From positions 2,046,001 to 2,110,000 of the forward strand of contig NZ_CP041360.1 of the NCBI RefSeq assembly GCF_006965485.1: a DNA stretch of 64,000 nt. The letters are read 5' to 3'. This document shows positions 1-9,074 of the stretch, in pieces (within the stretch, counting starts at the first letter, position 1; each line of letters begins with the position of its first letter). The notes below the pieces were generated by a model. It was not told where the DNA came from. It saw only the letters and a list, made by a program, of their open reading frames with translations, and made no database searches. The position numbers and the translations under genes were made by a program. The stretch comes from Spirosoma sp. KCTC 42546 (lineage in GTDB: Bacteria; Bacteroidota; Bacteroidia; Cytophagales; Spirosomataceae).

Positions 1-1885
1 TGCCCAGATCCACATCAAACAGATTGTTCCAGACATAGGGTACCACGCCCTGGCCAACAAATTCAGGGTTCAATACCAGTTTTCCATCGGCTGCTTTGGT
101 GAGTACAGCCTCTTCCCAGCCGTGTATTTCCAGATTACGTTTTTTGAGCCGTTTAACAAGGTTTCGGAAGAAATAAGTCTGCAGGTTTTTCGGGTCTTTG
201 ATCGTTGGGTTATCTTTCAGGACTTTAGCCGCTATGGGCGATTTTGTCCAGACGCCTTCGGGCACTTCGTCGCCACCCGCGTGCATCACGTCCATGGGCA
301 AACCGGCTTCTTTGTACATCTTCGTGATCTCATCAACCACTTTTTCATAGAAGTGGTAGGTCGACTCCTGTCCAACGCTCACCACATTGTCGGTGTACCC
401 CTGTGCGGATAAATAAACGGATTTATCATTGGGGTCGATGAGTCGGTATTCATTGGCTTCTTTCTCGTTGCCCTCCTTCATCAATCGGTCATACCGGGCT
501 TCCATAGCTTTAATGGCGGCTCTGGCATGGCCCGGCAAATTCACTTCCGGAATGACCTTGATATGGCGCGCTTTCGCGTACTTCAGGATTTCGATGAAAT
601 CGGCTTTGGTGTAATACCCACTGCCGTATTTGCCTTCATCATAGGCTTTCGGGCCCGATCCGTAGGCCGGATGCAGCACTGGCGTTTCCTTGCCCGACGT
701 ATGTTCCCGTTGTGCCCCTACTTTCGTTAGCTCAGGCAATCCGTCAATTTCGAGTCGCCAGCCTTCATCTTCCGTCGTATAAAACAGGAAGTGATTGACT
801 TTGTAGACTGCCAGCAAATCCAGCAACCGAAGAATGGTTTCTTTGGTCTGGAAATTCCGGCTAACATCCAGGTGCATACCCCGGAAATGAAAGCGTGGCG
901 CATCCTCAACCTGTACGTAGTTCAGGGCAATACTGGCCGACGGTTTAAGGTAGGTTGTGGTCGGGATCAACGCCAACATACTCTGAATGCCGTAGAAGAC
1001 ACCAGCCGCATCGCTACCCGTAATGGAAATGCCATTCCCGTCGATGCCTAACTGATACGCTTCTTTCGTAACGCCGTTGACACGAATAGTTCCCGTTTTC
1101 AGCGAAATGCCTTTGCCCGTTGGGGTTCCTGTTTTTACAGAAAAGTCGCTACCCGTTAGCGTTTTTAGTTTCTGACTCAGGAAATTCGCTTCATTTTCCA
1201 GGCTTTTATCTGCATAAATCGGCAGCGACGAATTGACGGTCAATATGCCTGTGCCCAACGTTAGTTTAACGGGTGCCGGTATGATTTTCTGAAGATTTTC
1301 GGTTGGAAGCAGGGAGGCCGTTCGATTCGTCTGGTACGTATGTTCGGGAGTTGGGAGCGGTTCCAGGTCGACCTTTCCACGTAGCATCTGCTCTCGCCGG
1401 GTAAACGGTTTGATGCTATAATTGGCTACCTGTACGATGTTTTCCTCCTTGCCGTCTTTGTCATAAAAAACAAAGTAAAGCCCCAGTGGAGCATCCGTGA
1501 CCTTATTGACGGCTTCGGTTCCCTCGTACAGAACGTCGATAGCGGCACCGGGTTTGAGACTAAAGCCAACCCTGGGCGTAAGTTTATACCAGTCTCCATT
1601 GATGTGCTGAACAGTAGCGGACTGGGGTGTTTTTGTTGGAAGAATAGGCCGGGGCGACATGTTGAAAAACAAGGCCCAGTTGGTGTCTGTCAATGGAAAA
1701 TTACTTTCATTGGCCAGGTGAAAGCGGGCTTCGAAACCCGTTTCGATCTCGGTGAAATTGCTGACCAGTTCCCAGGATACCGTTATTTTTTTTGCCTCTT
1801 CAACTGCCTGCTTTTCAGTGATACTACAACTGCTGAAACAGAGGAAAACAAGCGTGCTGAGGGTGGCAAAAAAAGTAGTTCGCAT
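1..1885 (-). CDS. beta-N-acetylhexosaminidase, GH20 (partial, 3' end outside window)
   Basis: Reading the minus strand from ATG at 1883-1885 gives an open frame of 628 codons running off the left edge. The N-terminus is a lipoprotein signal peptide with lipobox FSSC near residue 20, so the enzyme is probably membrane anchored and exported. Next come a CHB_HEX-like beta-sandwich (TPRVGFSLKPG), a GH20b domain, and the TIM barrel beginning near APRFHFRGMHLDVSR. The catalytic Asp-Glu pair lies in HAGGDEVPEGVW (about D539-E540), the polarising Asp and acid/base Glu of GH20 substrate-assisted catalysis. It should release terminal GlcNAc or GalNAc from glycans or chitin oligomers. It is divergent from a NagX-like gene, a pairing that fits amino-sugar use. 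Only the C-terminal part is missing. Confidence 0.93.
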   Translation of the reverse strand, partial: MRTTFFATLSTLVFLCFSSCSITEKQAVEEAKKITVSWELVSNFTEIETGFEARFHLANESNFPLTDTNWALFFNMSPRPILPTKTPQSATVQHINGDWYKLTPRVGFSLKPGAAIDVLYEGTEAVNKVTDAPLGLYFVFYDKDGKEENIVQVANYSIKPFTRREQMLRGKVDLEPLPTPEHTYQTNRTASLLPTENLQKIIPAPVKLTLGTGILTVNSSLPIYADKSLENEANFLSQKLKTLTGSDFSVKTGTPTGKGISLKTGTIRVNGVTKEAYQLGIDGNGISITGSDAAGVFYGIQSMLALIPTTTYLKPSASIALNYVQVEDAPRFHFRGMHLDVSRNFQTKETILRLLDLLAVYKVNHFLFYTTEDEGWRLEIDGLPELTKVGAQREHTSGKETPVLHPAYGSGPKAYDEGKYGSGYYTKADFIEILKYAKARHIKVIPEVNLPGHARAAIKAMEARYDRLMKEGNEKEANEYRLIDPNDKSVYLSAQGYTDNVVSVGQESTYHFYEKVVDEITKMYKEAGLPMDVMHAGGDEVPEGVWTKSPIAAKVLKDNPTIKDPKNLQTYFFRNLVKRLKKRNLEIHGWEEAVLTKAADGKLVLNPEFVGQGVVPYVWNNLFDVDLG

Positions 1886-1970
1886 AAATCCTTAGGTTAA
1901 GTAGCCTTTATAGTACTCAAATCAGTAGTAAAGATACCATTGCTTTTAGCGGGCTTTTTACAACTTTTTG

Positions 1971-3062
1971 ATGGTACAGCAACAAAAGCGGCTTATTTCT
2001 CTGGATGCGATGCGCGGGTTTACCATTGCAGCCATGATTGTTGCCAATTTTCCGGGCAGTGAGGAGACCGTGTATTTTACCCTTCGACATACCATTTGGA
2101 ACGGTCTTTCCATGACGGATCTGGTAGCACCATTTTTTCTGTTTATCGTCGGCGTGTCTATTGCCTTCGCTTATTCACAAAAACGGACTGCTCCCAAAGG
2201 AGAACTTTATCGGAAGATTGTCATTCGCTCGCTGAAAATCTTTGCCGTCGGTATGTTCCTGAATCTGATGCCCGATTTTGATTTTGCCACGATTCGCTGG
2301 ACAGGTACACTTCACCGAATCGCCATCGTCTTTCTGGTTTGCGCAACGTTATTTTTGACTACAAGCTGGAAACAGCAGGCCTGGATTGGCGCCTTTACTT
2401 TGGTTGGATACTGGCTGGCTATGACGCAGATCCCCACCCCCGATGTGGGCCGGGTTGTGCTGGAACGGGGCCAGAATCTGGCTGCCTGGGTTGACCGGCA
2501 ATACCTGCCCGGCAGAATGTGGCAGGGAACCTGGGACCCCGAAGGTATTCTGAGCACCTTCCCGTCTATTGTGACGGGAATTATGGGTATGCTGGCAGGT
2601 CGGTGGATGCTGGGCCCCGATGAACCAATCGAGAAAGTTGCGTATCTGATGACGGCTGGTCTGTTTACAGCCATTGCAGGCTATTTCTGGGGGCTAACGT
2701 TTCCAGTTAATGAAAATCTCTGGACGAGTTCGTTTGTGCTGGTTACGTCTGGTTTTGCTGCCCTACTGTTTGGCGCTACGTATTTTCTGGTTGATGTACT
2801 CGGGCATACGAAGGGGACAAAGCCAGGGATTATCTTCGGAGCGAATGCCATCACGGTATATGTACTGGCCGACATCTTCGCCCTATTTTTCTACCGGCTC
2901 AAATTCGGTGGTCTTCCGCTGAATGAGCAGGTTGTAAAAGGACTACGTGATATTGGACTTCAACCCGAACTCGCCAGTCTGTTGTACGCGCTGTTTTTTG
3001 TTGGCGTCAATTTCATTCCAGCTTATGTGCTGTATAAGCGGAAGATTTTTATTAAGCTGTGA
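1971..3062 (+). CDS. NagX-like / DUF5009 membrane protein (heparan-alpha-glucosaminide N-acetyltransferase-like)
   Basis: This 363-residue polytopic membrane protein starts MVQQQKRLISLDAMRGFTIAAM. The RLISLDAMRGF motif followed by about ten hydrophobic segments is the signature of the COG4299/DUF5009 family, related to HGSNAT and called NagX in some bacterial GlcNAc-use operons. The family lies in the inner membrane and is thought to handle or acetylate amino sugars, but its bacterial activity is not settled. ATG at 1971 is preferred over an in-frame TTG at 1968. It diverges from the GH20 gene across 85 bases, so the two may share a regulatory region. A paralogue lies at 6479-7627. Confidence 0.88.
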   Translation: MVQQQKRLISLDAMRGFTIAAMIVANFPGSEETVYFTLRHTIWNGLSMTDLVAPFFLFIVGVSIAFAYSQKRTAPKGELYRKIVIRSLKIFAVGMFLNLMPDFDFATIRWTGTLHRIAIVFLVCATLFLTTSWKQQAWIGAFTLVGYWLAMTQIPTPDVGRVVLERGQNLAAWVDRQYLPGRMWQGTWDPEGILSTFPSIVTGIMGMLAGRWMLGPDEPIEKVAYLMTAGLFTAIAGYFWGLTFPVNENLWTSSFVLVTSGFAALLFGATYFLVDVLGHTKGTKPGIIFGANAITVYVLADIFALFFYRLKFGGLPLNEQVVKGLRDIGLQPELASLLYALFFVGVNFIPAYVLYKRKIFIKL

Positions 3063-3083
3063 GGATGCGTGGAACTGTGCGGA

Positions 3084-3246
3084 CTCTGTTTTCGCTTGGC
3101 TTTGCCGACCGGGCTGGCGTACCAGTGAAGACTATTCTTTAGGGCGTCTCGCCCGTATTGACTAATCAAAATTGGGCCAGAGGCCCTTGAAACAATAGCC
3201 TTCACTGGTACGCCAGCCCGGTCGGCAAAGCCAAGCGAAAACAGAG
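3084..3246. repeat. long imperfect palindrome, TTCGCTTGGC family
   Basis: Arms 3084-3130 and 3200-3246 are near-perfect reverse complements, and the similarity continues inward through the CTATT...GGGC segments, so most of the 163 bases can fold into one hairpin. The outer part carries TTCGCTTGGCTTTGCCGAC. The inner part (AGGGCCTCTGGCCC-like) is shared with the palindrome at 16873-16996, which makes this a dispersed family. It sits between two plus-strand genes. Confidence 0.85.
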
Positions 3247-3256
3247 AATCATAACC

Positions 3257-5677
3257 ATGCGCTTACCCTCAATCCGCTTAACCATCCTCCTCCTATCAAT
3301 ATGGACAACCGCCTACTCCGGCTCGATTGACCTATCGAAGGCGCGTATAGCTACTACCGTTACCGATAAAAAAGTTCTGCGCCGAACGGTAGAGATTCTA
3401 CAGCAGGAAGTGAAAAAACGGAGTGGTATTCAACTTCCCGTTGTCGGAAAACTCCCTGCCGATAATCAGCCGTTTATTGGGCTTGTACTGGAACAGCATG
3501 TCGCTCAGTTGCCCGCGAATTTTCAAACGCTCATCCAGGCAATACCCGATAGTAAAAGTGAAGGCTTCAGACTGGTATCCATTGAAAAGTCCAACGCGGT
3601 GTTGATTGTCGGCCACGATGCGCGGGGATTGCTTTATGGTGTTGGACGTTTGTTGCGCAAGCTGGAGATGAAGCCGGGTAAAGTGGACGTGGCTGGAAAT
3701 CTGTCTATTGCTACCAGCCCCCGCTATCCTATTCGCGGTCACCAGCTTGGGTATCGGCCAAAAACCAACGCCTACGATGCCTTTTCCGTGGCTCAGTACG
3801 ACCAGTACATTCGTGAACTGGCGTTGTTTGGCGCTAACAGCATCGAAATTATGCCACCCCGTACGGATGATGACTTCACGAGTCGGCATATGAAGTTACC
3901 CGCCATCAGGATGATTGGCGAACAGTCGAGGATTTGTGCTGAATACGGGCTGGATGTCTGGATGTGGTATCCGAACATGGGCATGAATTACACCCATCCC
4001 GATTCGATTCAGAAGGAACTGGCTGAACGGCATGAGGTTTTTGCGGCTGTTCAGAAACTGGATGCGGTCTTCGTACCCGGCGGTGACCCCGGTGAACTGG
4101 AACCCGACGTGCTGTTTGCGTGGCTCGAAAAGGAAGCCCAGGTGTTGCATAAATACCATCCCAATGCTAAAATATGGGTCTCTCCGCAGGTGTTCCGACC
4201 TACGCAGCAATGGTTCGATGCGTTCTATAAACACGTCAATAAGGAATACCCCTGGTTTGGGGGTGTGGTGTTTGGGCCTTGGGTCAAGATGTCGGTGCAG
4301 GAAATTCGGAAGGTGGTTAAACCGTCCATTCCCATTCGGCATTATCCGGATATTACCCACAACTACGCGTCTCAATATCCGGTGCCGCATTGGGATCTGG
4401 CCTGGGCCATGACGCTGGGTCGGGAGTGCATCAACCCGCGCCCGCACGATGAAAAGGCCATTCACAATGCGCTTGATGACTATGGCGCGGGTAGTATTAG
4501 CTATTCTGAAGGCACCAATGATGATGTGAATAAGTTTGTCTGGAGCGACCAGGACTGGAACCCCGAAACGCCGGTTATTGAAACCCTGCGTGACTACGCC
4601 CGATTGTTTATCGGGTCGGATTATGCCGAAACCGTTGCGCAGGGACTTATCGCTCTGGAACAAAACTGGCGGGGAAACCTCCTGACCAACGAGGCCGTTG
4701 AGCGTACCCTGATGCAGTGGCAGGCATTGGAAAAATCAGCTTCTCAGGCCGTATTGCAGAATCCACGCTTTCAGATGGGACAAATTCGGGCGTATTACGA
4801 TGCCTTCACCCGCCGTCGGTTACTCTATGAAACTGGTCTGGAGCAGCAGGCGCGGGTTGCGTTGGAAGCCAGTGAGTCCGTTGGCTCAGTAGCAGCTATC
4901 CGACAGGCAAATGCGATCCTCGAGAAAGCCTGGAAAGAACCGATTCTGCCCGTTTACCGCCAGACATGTTTTGCCCTAGCCGACTCACTCTACAAAAGCA
5001 TTGGGGCGCAACTCACCATCGACAAACACGGTGCCATGGGTGGACGCGGTAACTTCATCGACAACATCGACATTCCGCTCAACGACTCTCCCTGGCTGTT
5101 ATCGCAGCTCTCGCAGCTAGAGAAATTGACCAATGAGCCAGAACGACTCCAGAAAATCCGGGAGGTGCTGCACCGGACTGATCCGGGACCGGGTGGGTTC
5201 TACGACCATTTCGGCGCGCCTGAAAGCTGGCATCGGGTGGTTTCAGACACAAGTTGGGAGAAAGATCCGGGAAGTCTTCACTCGCCCCGAATTGGGTTTG
5301 GCGTAGGCCTGGTAGGTGTTGAATGGGTAGACGAGATTAAAGCAACGGGCTTCAAAGGCCAGGTGACGCCACGAGCCTGGATGAAACAGGCTAAAACCCT
5401 CTATGACCAACCCCTAAAAATCGCTTACTCTGAACTGGACCCCACGGCCAGCTACCGCCTTCGGATTGCCTACACCGGGCGCTTCCAATCACGCATGAAA
5501 CTCACCACCGACGACGGCTCCGTTGTTCATGACTTCATCCAGACCGGCGAGCAACCCATCTATGAATTCGACGTACCCAAAGCGGCTTCATCCGATGGAG
5601 CCGTAACCTTCATCTGGGAATGTGGCGAAGGTGAACGCGGTTCGCAGGTAACGGAGATCTGGCTGGTGAGGAAGTGA
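3257..5677 (+). CDS. secreted glycoside hydrolase-like protein with GH20-type N-terminal domain
   Basis: An 806-residue protein with a signal peptide (cleavage probably after TAYSGS). Residues about 25-145 look like the zincin-like GH20b/alpha-glucuronidase N-terminal domain (VLRRTVEILQQEVKKRSG, then LIVGHDARGLLYGVGRLLR). A TIM-barrel-like region follows from SPRYPIRGHQLGYRP, with GANSIEIMPPRTDDDF, LDVWMWYPNMG, VFVPGGDPGE and NDDVNKFVWSDQDWNP. Acidic residues in these loops are candidate catalytic groups. About 150 C-terminal residues look like a beta-sandwich. I cannot assign a CAZy family with confidence; GH20, GH84 and GH67 are the nearest in architecture. Neighbouring GH20 and NagX-like genes suggest amino-sugar or uronic-acid glycans as substrate. 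Confidence 0.7.
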   Translation: MRLPSIRLTILLLSIWTTAYSGSIDLSKARIATTVTDKKVLRRTVEILQQEVKKRSGIQLPVVGKLPADNQPFIGLVLEQHVAQLPANFQTLIQAIPDSKSEGFRLVSIEKSNAVLIVGHDARGLLYGVGRLLRKLEMKPGKVDVAGNLSIATSPRYPIRGHQLGYRPKTNAYDAFSVAQYDQYIRELALFGANSIEIMPPRTDDDFTSRHMKLPAIRMIGEQSRICAEYGLDVWMWYPNMGMNYTHPDSIQKELAERHEVFAAVQKLDAVFVPGGDPGELEPDVLFAWLEKEAQVLHKYHPNAKIWVSPQVFRPTQQWFDAFYKHVNKEYPWFGGVVFGPWVKMSVQEIRKVVKPSIPIRHYPDITHNYASQYPVPHWDLAWAMTLGRECINPRPHDEKAIHNALDDYGAGSISYSEGTNDDVNKFVWSDQDWNPETPVIETLRDYARLFIGSDYAETVAQGLIALEQNWRGNLLTNEAVERTLMQWQALEKSASQAVLQNPRFQMGQIRAYYDAFTRRRLLYETGLEQQARVALEASESVGSVAAIRQANAILEKAWKEPILPVYRQTCFALADSLYKSIGAQLTIDKHGAMGGRGNFIDNIDIPLNDSPWLLSQLSQLEKLTNEPERLQKIREVLHRTDPGPGGFYDHFGAPESWHRVVSDTSWEKDPGSLHSPRIGFGVGLVGVEWVDEIKATGFKGQVTPRAWMKQAKTLYDQPLKIAYSELDPTASYRLRIAYTGRFQSRMKLTTDDGSVVHDFIQTGEQPIYEFDVPKAASSDGAVTFIWECGEGERGSQVTEIWLVRK

Positions 5678-5718
5678 TGGGGGGAAGGGAGAGTGTTAGT
5701 ACTTATGGCAACGGGCCA

Positions 5719-6168
5719 TCATGTCCAATAATCACGCTTATAGAACCTGATAGGGGGTATGGTCACCGTGTCGAACCAGTATTGTCGTAGCGTAATGAAA
5801 TACATTTTCCAGTCGTCAAAACTGAATGGTTTAACCGTGAAAGAAGCCGCCCCTGTTGAATAAGTAGTCAGAATAGTACTTGGCAATTGGCTGGCTGTTA
5901 GCATAATAACTGGTAATAAGCGTCCTTGCGCATGGGCCTGTAGGAAGGCTAAAAAGTCTAATCCATTCACGCTGGATCCTAAGTCGATATCAAGAAAGAC
6001 TAGCTTAGGCCCATGACCATCAAGCGCATTGATATAGGCTATCGCTTCTGTATTGCTAAAGACTTGAATAAAAGACGCTTCAGGGAAATGGTCCCGAGAT
6101 GCCCGGTGCAGGATGTCAACGAGGAGTGCATCATCGTCTACCAGGAGAATTGGAAAGTTAGATTTCAT
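5719..6168 (-). CDS. single-domain response regulator (CheY-like receiver)
   Basis: A 149-residue stand-alone receiver domain starting MKSNFPILLVDDD. The ATG at 6168 is preferred because an upstream ATG at 6189 adds seven residues not expected in the family. All receiver landmarks are present: the acidic pair in VDDD, the phosphoacceptor Asp in FLDIDLG, the Thr in MLTAS and the Lys in TVKPF. There is no output domain, so it probably acts by protein-protein contact downstream of a hybrid kinase, as Rcp1-like regulators do. No kinase gene is adjacent, so its partner cannot be named. Confidence 0.88.
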   Translation of the reverse strand: MKSNFPILLVDDDALLVDILHRASRDHFPEASFIQVFSNTEAIAYINALDGHGPKLVFLDIDLGSSVNGLDFLAFLQAHAQGRLLPVIMLTASQLPSTILTTYSTGAASFTVKPFSFDDWKMYFITLRQYWFDTVTIPPIRFYKRDYWT

Positions 6169-6329
6169 GAAGCAATGGTTAAGGAGCAACTTAACCGACA
6201 GCTTTCCAATTAGGGCGGGGAAGGAACTCAGTAGAAAGGGATTAGTCTAAAGGTACTCTAATTATAGTAGTATGCAATCATAAATTATTGAAAATAAGAC
6301 AATTGTTGCTAAACTAGAGCTGTGGAATT

Positions 6330-6464
6330 AAGTAATCACGCAAATTTATTAACCACAGAGGCACAGAGAACACAGAGTTTAAATTCTCAAAAATCAATAA
6401 ATAAAACTCTGTGTTCTCTGTGCCTCTGTGGTTAAAATCTATTTTTAGTTTGCATGATTACTTA
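6330..6464. repeat. ACAGAG-type hairpin repeat
   Basis: Arms 6349-6380 and 6403-6435 are near-perfect reverse complements made of the units CCACAGAG, GCACAGAG and ACACAGAG. Outer flanks (AGTAATCACGCAAA and TTTGCATGATTACT) extend the pairing to about 6330-6464. The element fills most of the 310-base gap between the response regulator and the NagX-like gene, whose stop codon lies just right of it. Related copies are at 13925-14020 and 45031-45112. Confidence 0.9.
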
Positions 6465-6478
6465 CCTCGATACCTTGT

Positions 6479-7627
6479 TTAAACCCGCAAAAATGTCTTT
6501 TTCTTGTAGAGAAAATACAGGAACACCCACTTTACGGCAATGTAGCCCAGCACGCCCAGCACGGCGGCAACCCAGCCTGATGAGATCAGCTTGATCAGGC
6601 CACCAAAGAAAAAGTGAGTTGCATATTCAAATTCGATGAACTCGCCCGCCAGGTAAATGAGGATGGAATTCATACCAATGATGGTGAAGAAAAACGTCCA
6701 GCCCTTGATGCCTTTGACGTCGATAACCCAGTAAAACAGACCCAGTAAGCTCAGACTCAGGCCACCCGTAACCAGCATGAATGAACTGGTCCACAGGTTT
6801 TTGTTGATTGGGAAGACAAAGTCCCAAAGCCAGCCAAGTAGGATAAACAGCAGACCTACGCCCACTAATTGAACCGCTTTCTGATTGCCGGTTTTACCAT
6901 GTGTCTTCAAGGACGAACCAGCAAAAATACCAAGCAGCGCGTTCCCAATGGCCGGAATGGTTGAAAACAAGCCCTCTGGGTCATGGATCGTTTTGTATAA
7001 GTGACCCGGAACCACCATCCGGTCAATATAGCTGGCCAGATTGCATTCCATGGTTAGGATACCGGCTCCACAACCCGGTACGGGTATCAGCATCATAGCA
7101 GCCCAGTATCCCAGCAAAATACCGAAAAACCAGATGTACTGCGTGCGGGGTTTGGCATACAGAAAGATCAACTGGGCGAACATGCCCGCTAATCCGATAC
7201 GGCCCAGAACGCTTGGGAAACGGGTATCCTCAAACGCTTTGACAAACAGACCATTGTTGTAAATAATGCCTAATAAAACCAGAATGAGCCCACGCGTTAT
7301 AATCTTTCGGGCAATCTGCGCCTTCTCATCTCCCTTCTCTAACCGCGACCCTATCGAAAACGGGGTCGATACGCCCGCCATAAACACAAACAAGGGGAAA
7401 ATCAGGTCGTAGGCCCGGAAACCATTCCAACTGGGATGGGTGAACTGATCGGCGATGAGAATAGCCCAGGCCCAGCCCGTCGTTTTGGCCAGCACCTGAA
7501 AGATTTCTTCACCCCCCATAATCCAGAACATATCAAACCCCCGCAATGTATCGAGCGAGAGTAGCCGCTTAACAGGGGCGGGCTGAAGTACAGCAGGTTC
7601 AACAGGCGAAGTAGACAGTAGAGACAT
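6479..7627 (-). CDS. NagX-like / DUF5009 membrane protein, second copy
   Basis: This 382-residue protein is a paralogue of 1971-3062. It has the same RLLSLDTLRGFDMFWIMGGEE opening, the MAGVSTPFSIGSRLEK loop, about ten membrane segments, and the shared PINKNLWTSSF and PEGLFSTIPAI motifs (compare PVNENLWTSSF and PEGILSTFPSI in the other copy). ATG at 7627 is chosen over a TTG nine codons upstream. It is the last gene of a minus-strand run beginning at 12909, 46 bases after the phosphatase gene. The GGEE motif near the N-terminus distinguishes it from the other copy, so the two may handle different substrates. Confidence 0.88.
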   Translation of the reverse strand: MSLLSTSPVEPAVLQPAPVKRLLSLDTLRGFDMFWIMGGEEIFQVLAKTTGWAWAILIADQFTHPSWNGFRAYDLIFPLFVFMAGVSTPFSIGSRLEKGDEKAQIARKIITRGLILVLLGIIYNNGLFVKAFEDTRFPSVLGRIGLAGMFAQLIFLYAKPRTQYIWFFGILLGYWAAMMLIPVPGCGAGILTMECNLASYIDRMVVPGHLYKTIHDPEGLFSTIPAIGNALLGIFAGSSLKTHGKTGNQKAVQLVGVGLLFILLGWLWDFVFPINKNLWTSSFMLVTGGLSLSLLGLFYWVIDVKGIKGWTFFFTIIGMNSILIYLAGEFIEFEYATHFFFGGLIKLISSGWVAAVLGVLGYIAVKWVFLYFLYKKKTFLRV

Positions 7628-7673
7628 AGGTTTTTGGTATAAATTTAGAATCAATAGAATCCATCAACAACCG

Positions 7674-9053
7674 CTAAAGCTTCTGTTGCTTCCGGGCTTT
7701 ATACTCCTGAAAACGGTTCCGGTATTCCTGGAGCTCTTCAGGCTTGAATTTTTTCTGATACTCGGCTGGCAAATCCAGTCGCTCAGGCAGGAGCGCCGGT
7801 GCTTTGTCGAGTAGGGTATTTTTTCCTTTACGATTTTTTGTCAAAACGAATGAATCGTATTTCTGACCCGTTACCGTAAACGACTGGTACAATAGGCTAT
7901 CCCCATCAATCGACACGGTTTGGTACAGTTGCGTGTTCGATCCTGCCCGATTCATCCAGTCCTGCAAACCAATATCGTACATTTTTGGGCCACTCACCGA
8001 CACGACATAAATGGGGCCGTCGGGAAATTTCCGACTCTTGCCCAGCGGCATATTCAGCCCACGTCCATAGGTGTGGTCGTGCCCCTGCAACACCAGATCG
8101 ACTTTGTATTTTCGATACAGGGGCTCCATTTTTGACCGCCACTCATCGTTGTCGCGGCCGTTCTTGGTGGAGTAAATAGGATGATGGTGAACGACCACGG
8201 TCCAGCGGTTTGGGTTCTTGCTCAATACCTTCACCAGCCAATCGGCCTGGGAGTCCATAACGGTTAAATCGAGCAGGGCAGCCTGTGAATTTAGGGAAAT
8301 AAACCGTGTTCCCTGATAATCGAAGTAATAAGTTGTTTCCTCAAGTCCTTTTGGTCCGTTTTCGGGCAATACAAAAGATGGTCGCCAGTGCATGGATACG
8401 CGACTGGTGCCTTGCTCATCTTTAAAGTACTCGTGGTTGCCCGGTGTCGCCAGGGTAGGTACCATCCCATTGATCCAGCCACCCGCTTCGAACCACTCAC
8501 CCCATTGCCAGTCGGCGTTGGAGGTGGTGATTAGATCGCCCGCATGGACCATCAGGCTTACCGTGGGCAGGGTTGAGTATGCCCCGCGAATAGCCCGCGA
8601 CCAGAGCGAGCGGATGTCGTTCTGTGCATCTCCGAAGTACAGAAAGGAAAAGGGAGCGGGTTTATTTTGGGCCGTTTTGAACTGGAACCACTCGCTCCAG
8701 TACGTGCCATTGCCAACCCGGTAACTGTACTGGGTACCGGGTTTCAGGTTGGTGAACTGAACAGAATGGTAGCGCACCCGTTTGCCTTCGATCAACGCAG
8801 GTTCGCTCGTGGCTGGAACGAGGGTGGCGCTTTTGACAAAGTCGGGAGATGGGTCGGCTTCTGCAATGGCGCCAACCGCATTCGTAACGGTGGTGTCGGT
8901 ACGCCAGTTGACGGACTGCGATGTAGCCGGGTCTCCATGCCAACCCAGTATAATGCGGTCGGGGTAAATGGAGGCCGGGTATTGTTTATGCGTCTGCGCG
9001 CTGGCAGATGAGAGCGTTAAGGCGACGAAAAGAGAAAAGAAAAGTAGTTTCAT
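7674..9053 (-). CDS. purple acid phosphatase-like metallophosphoesterase, secreted
   Basis: A 459-residue protein with a signal peptide (cleavage near SSASAQ). An N-terminal fibronectin-III-like domain of purple acid phosphatases (SQSVNWRTDT...YSYRVGNG) is followed by a calcineurin-like metallophosphoesterase domain. The five metal-binding blocks are visible: YFGDAQND, MVHAGDLI, TPGNHEY, VVHHHPIYS and QGHDHTYGR. The enzyme should hydrolyse phosphomonoesters, or related phosphoesters, in the periplasm. It lies 21 bases downstream of a glycerophosphodiesterase, so the pair could release phosphate from glycerophosphodiesters step by step. The C-terminal 50 residues are charged and rich in Lys, Glu and Arg. 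Confidence 0.92.
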   Translation of the reverse strand: MKLLFFSLFVALTLSSASAQTHKQYPASIYPDRIILGWHGDPATSQSVNWRTDTTVTNAVGAIAEADPSPDFVKSATLVPATSEPALIEGKRVRYHSVQFTNLKPGTQYSYRVGNGTYWSEWFQFKTAQNKPAPFSFLYFGDAQNDIRSLWSRAIRGAYSTLPTVSLMVHAGDLITTSNADWQWGEWFEAGGWINGMVPTLATPGNHEYFKDEQGTSRVSMHWRPSFVLPENGPKGLEETTYYFDYQGTRFISLNSQAALLDLTVMDSQADWLVKVLSKNPNRWTVVVHHHPIYSTKNGRDNDEWRSKMEPLYRKYKVDLVLQGHDHTYGRGLNMPLGKSRKFPDGPIYVVSVSGPKMYDIGLQDWMNRAGSNTQLYQTVSIDGDSLLYQSFTVTGQKYDSFVLTKNRKGKNTLLDKAPALLPERLDLPAEYQKKFKPEELQEYRNRFQEYKARKQQKL

Positions 9054-9074
9054 ACAGTTAGAACCTATTGGGCA

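Noticed and set aside
1604..1900. A 98-codon plus-strand open frame before the NagX-like gene
   Set aside because: It lies antisense to the N-terminus of the GH20 lipoprotein, which has a clear signal peptide and family motifs.
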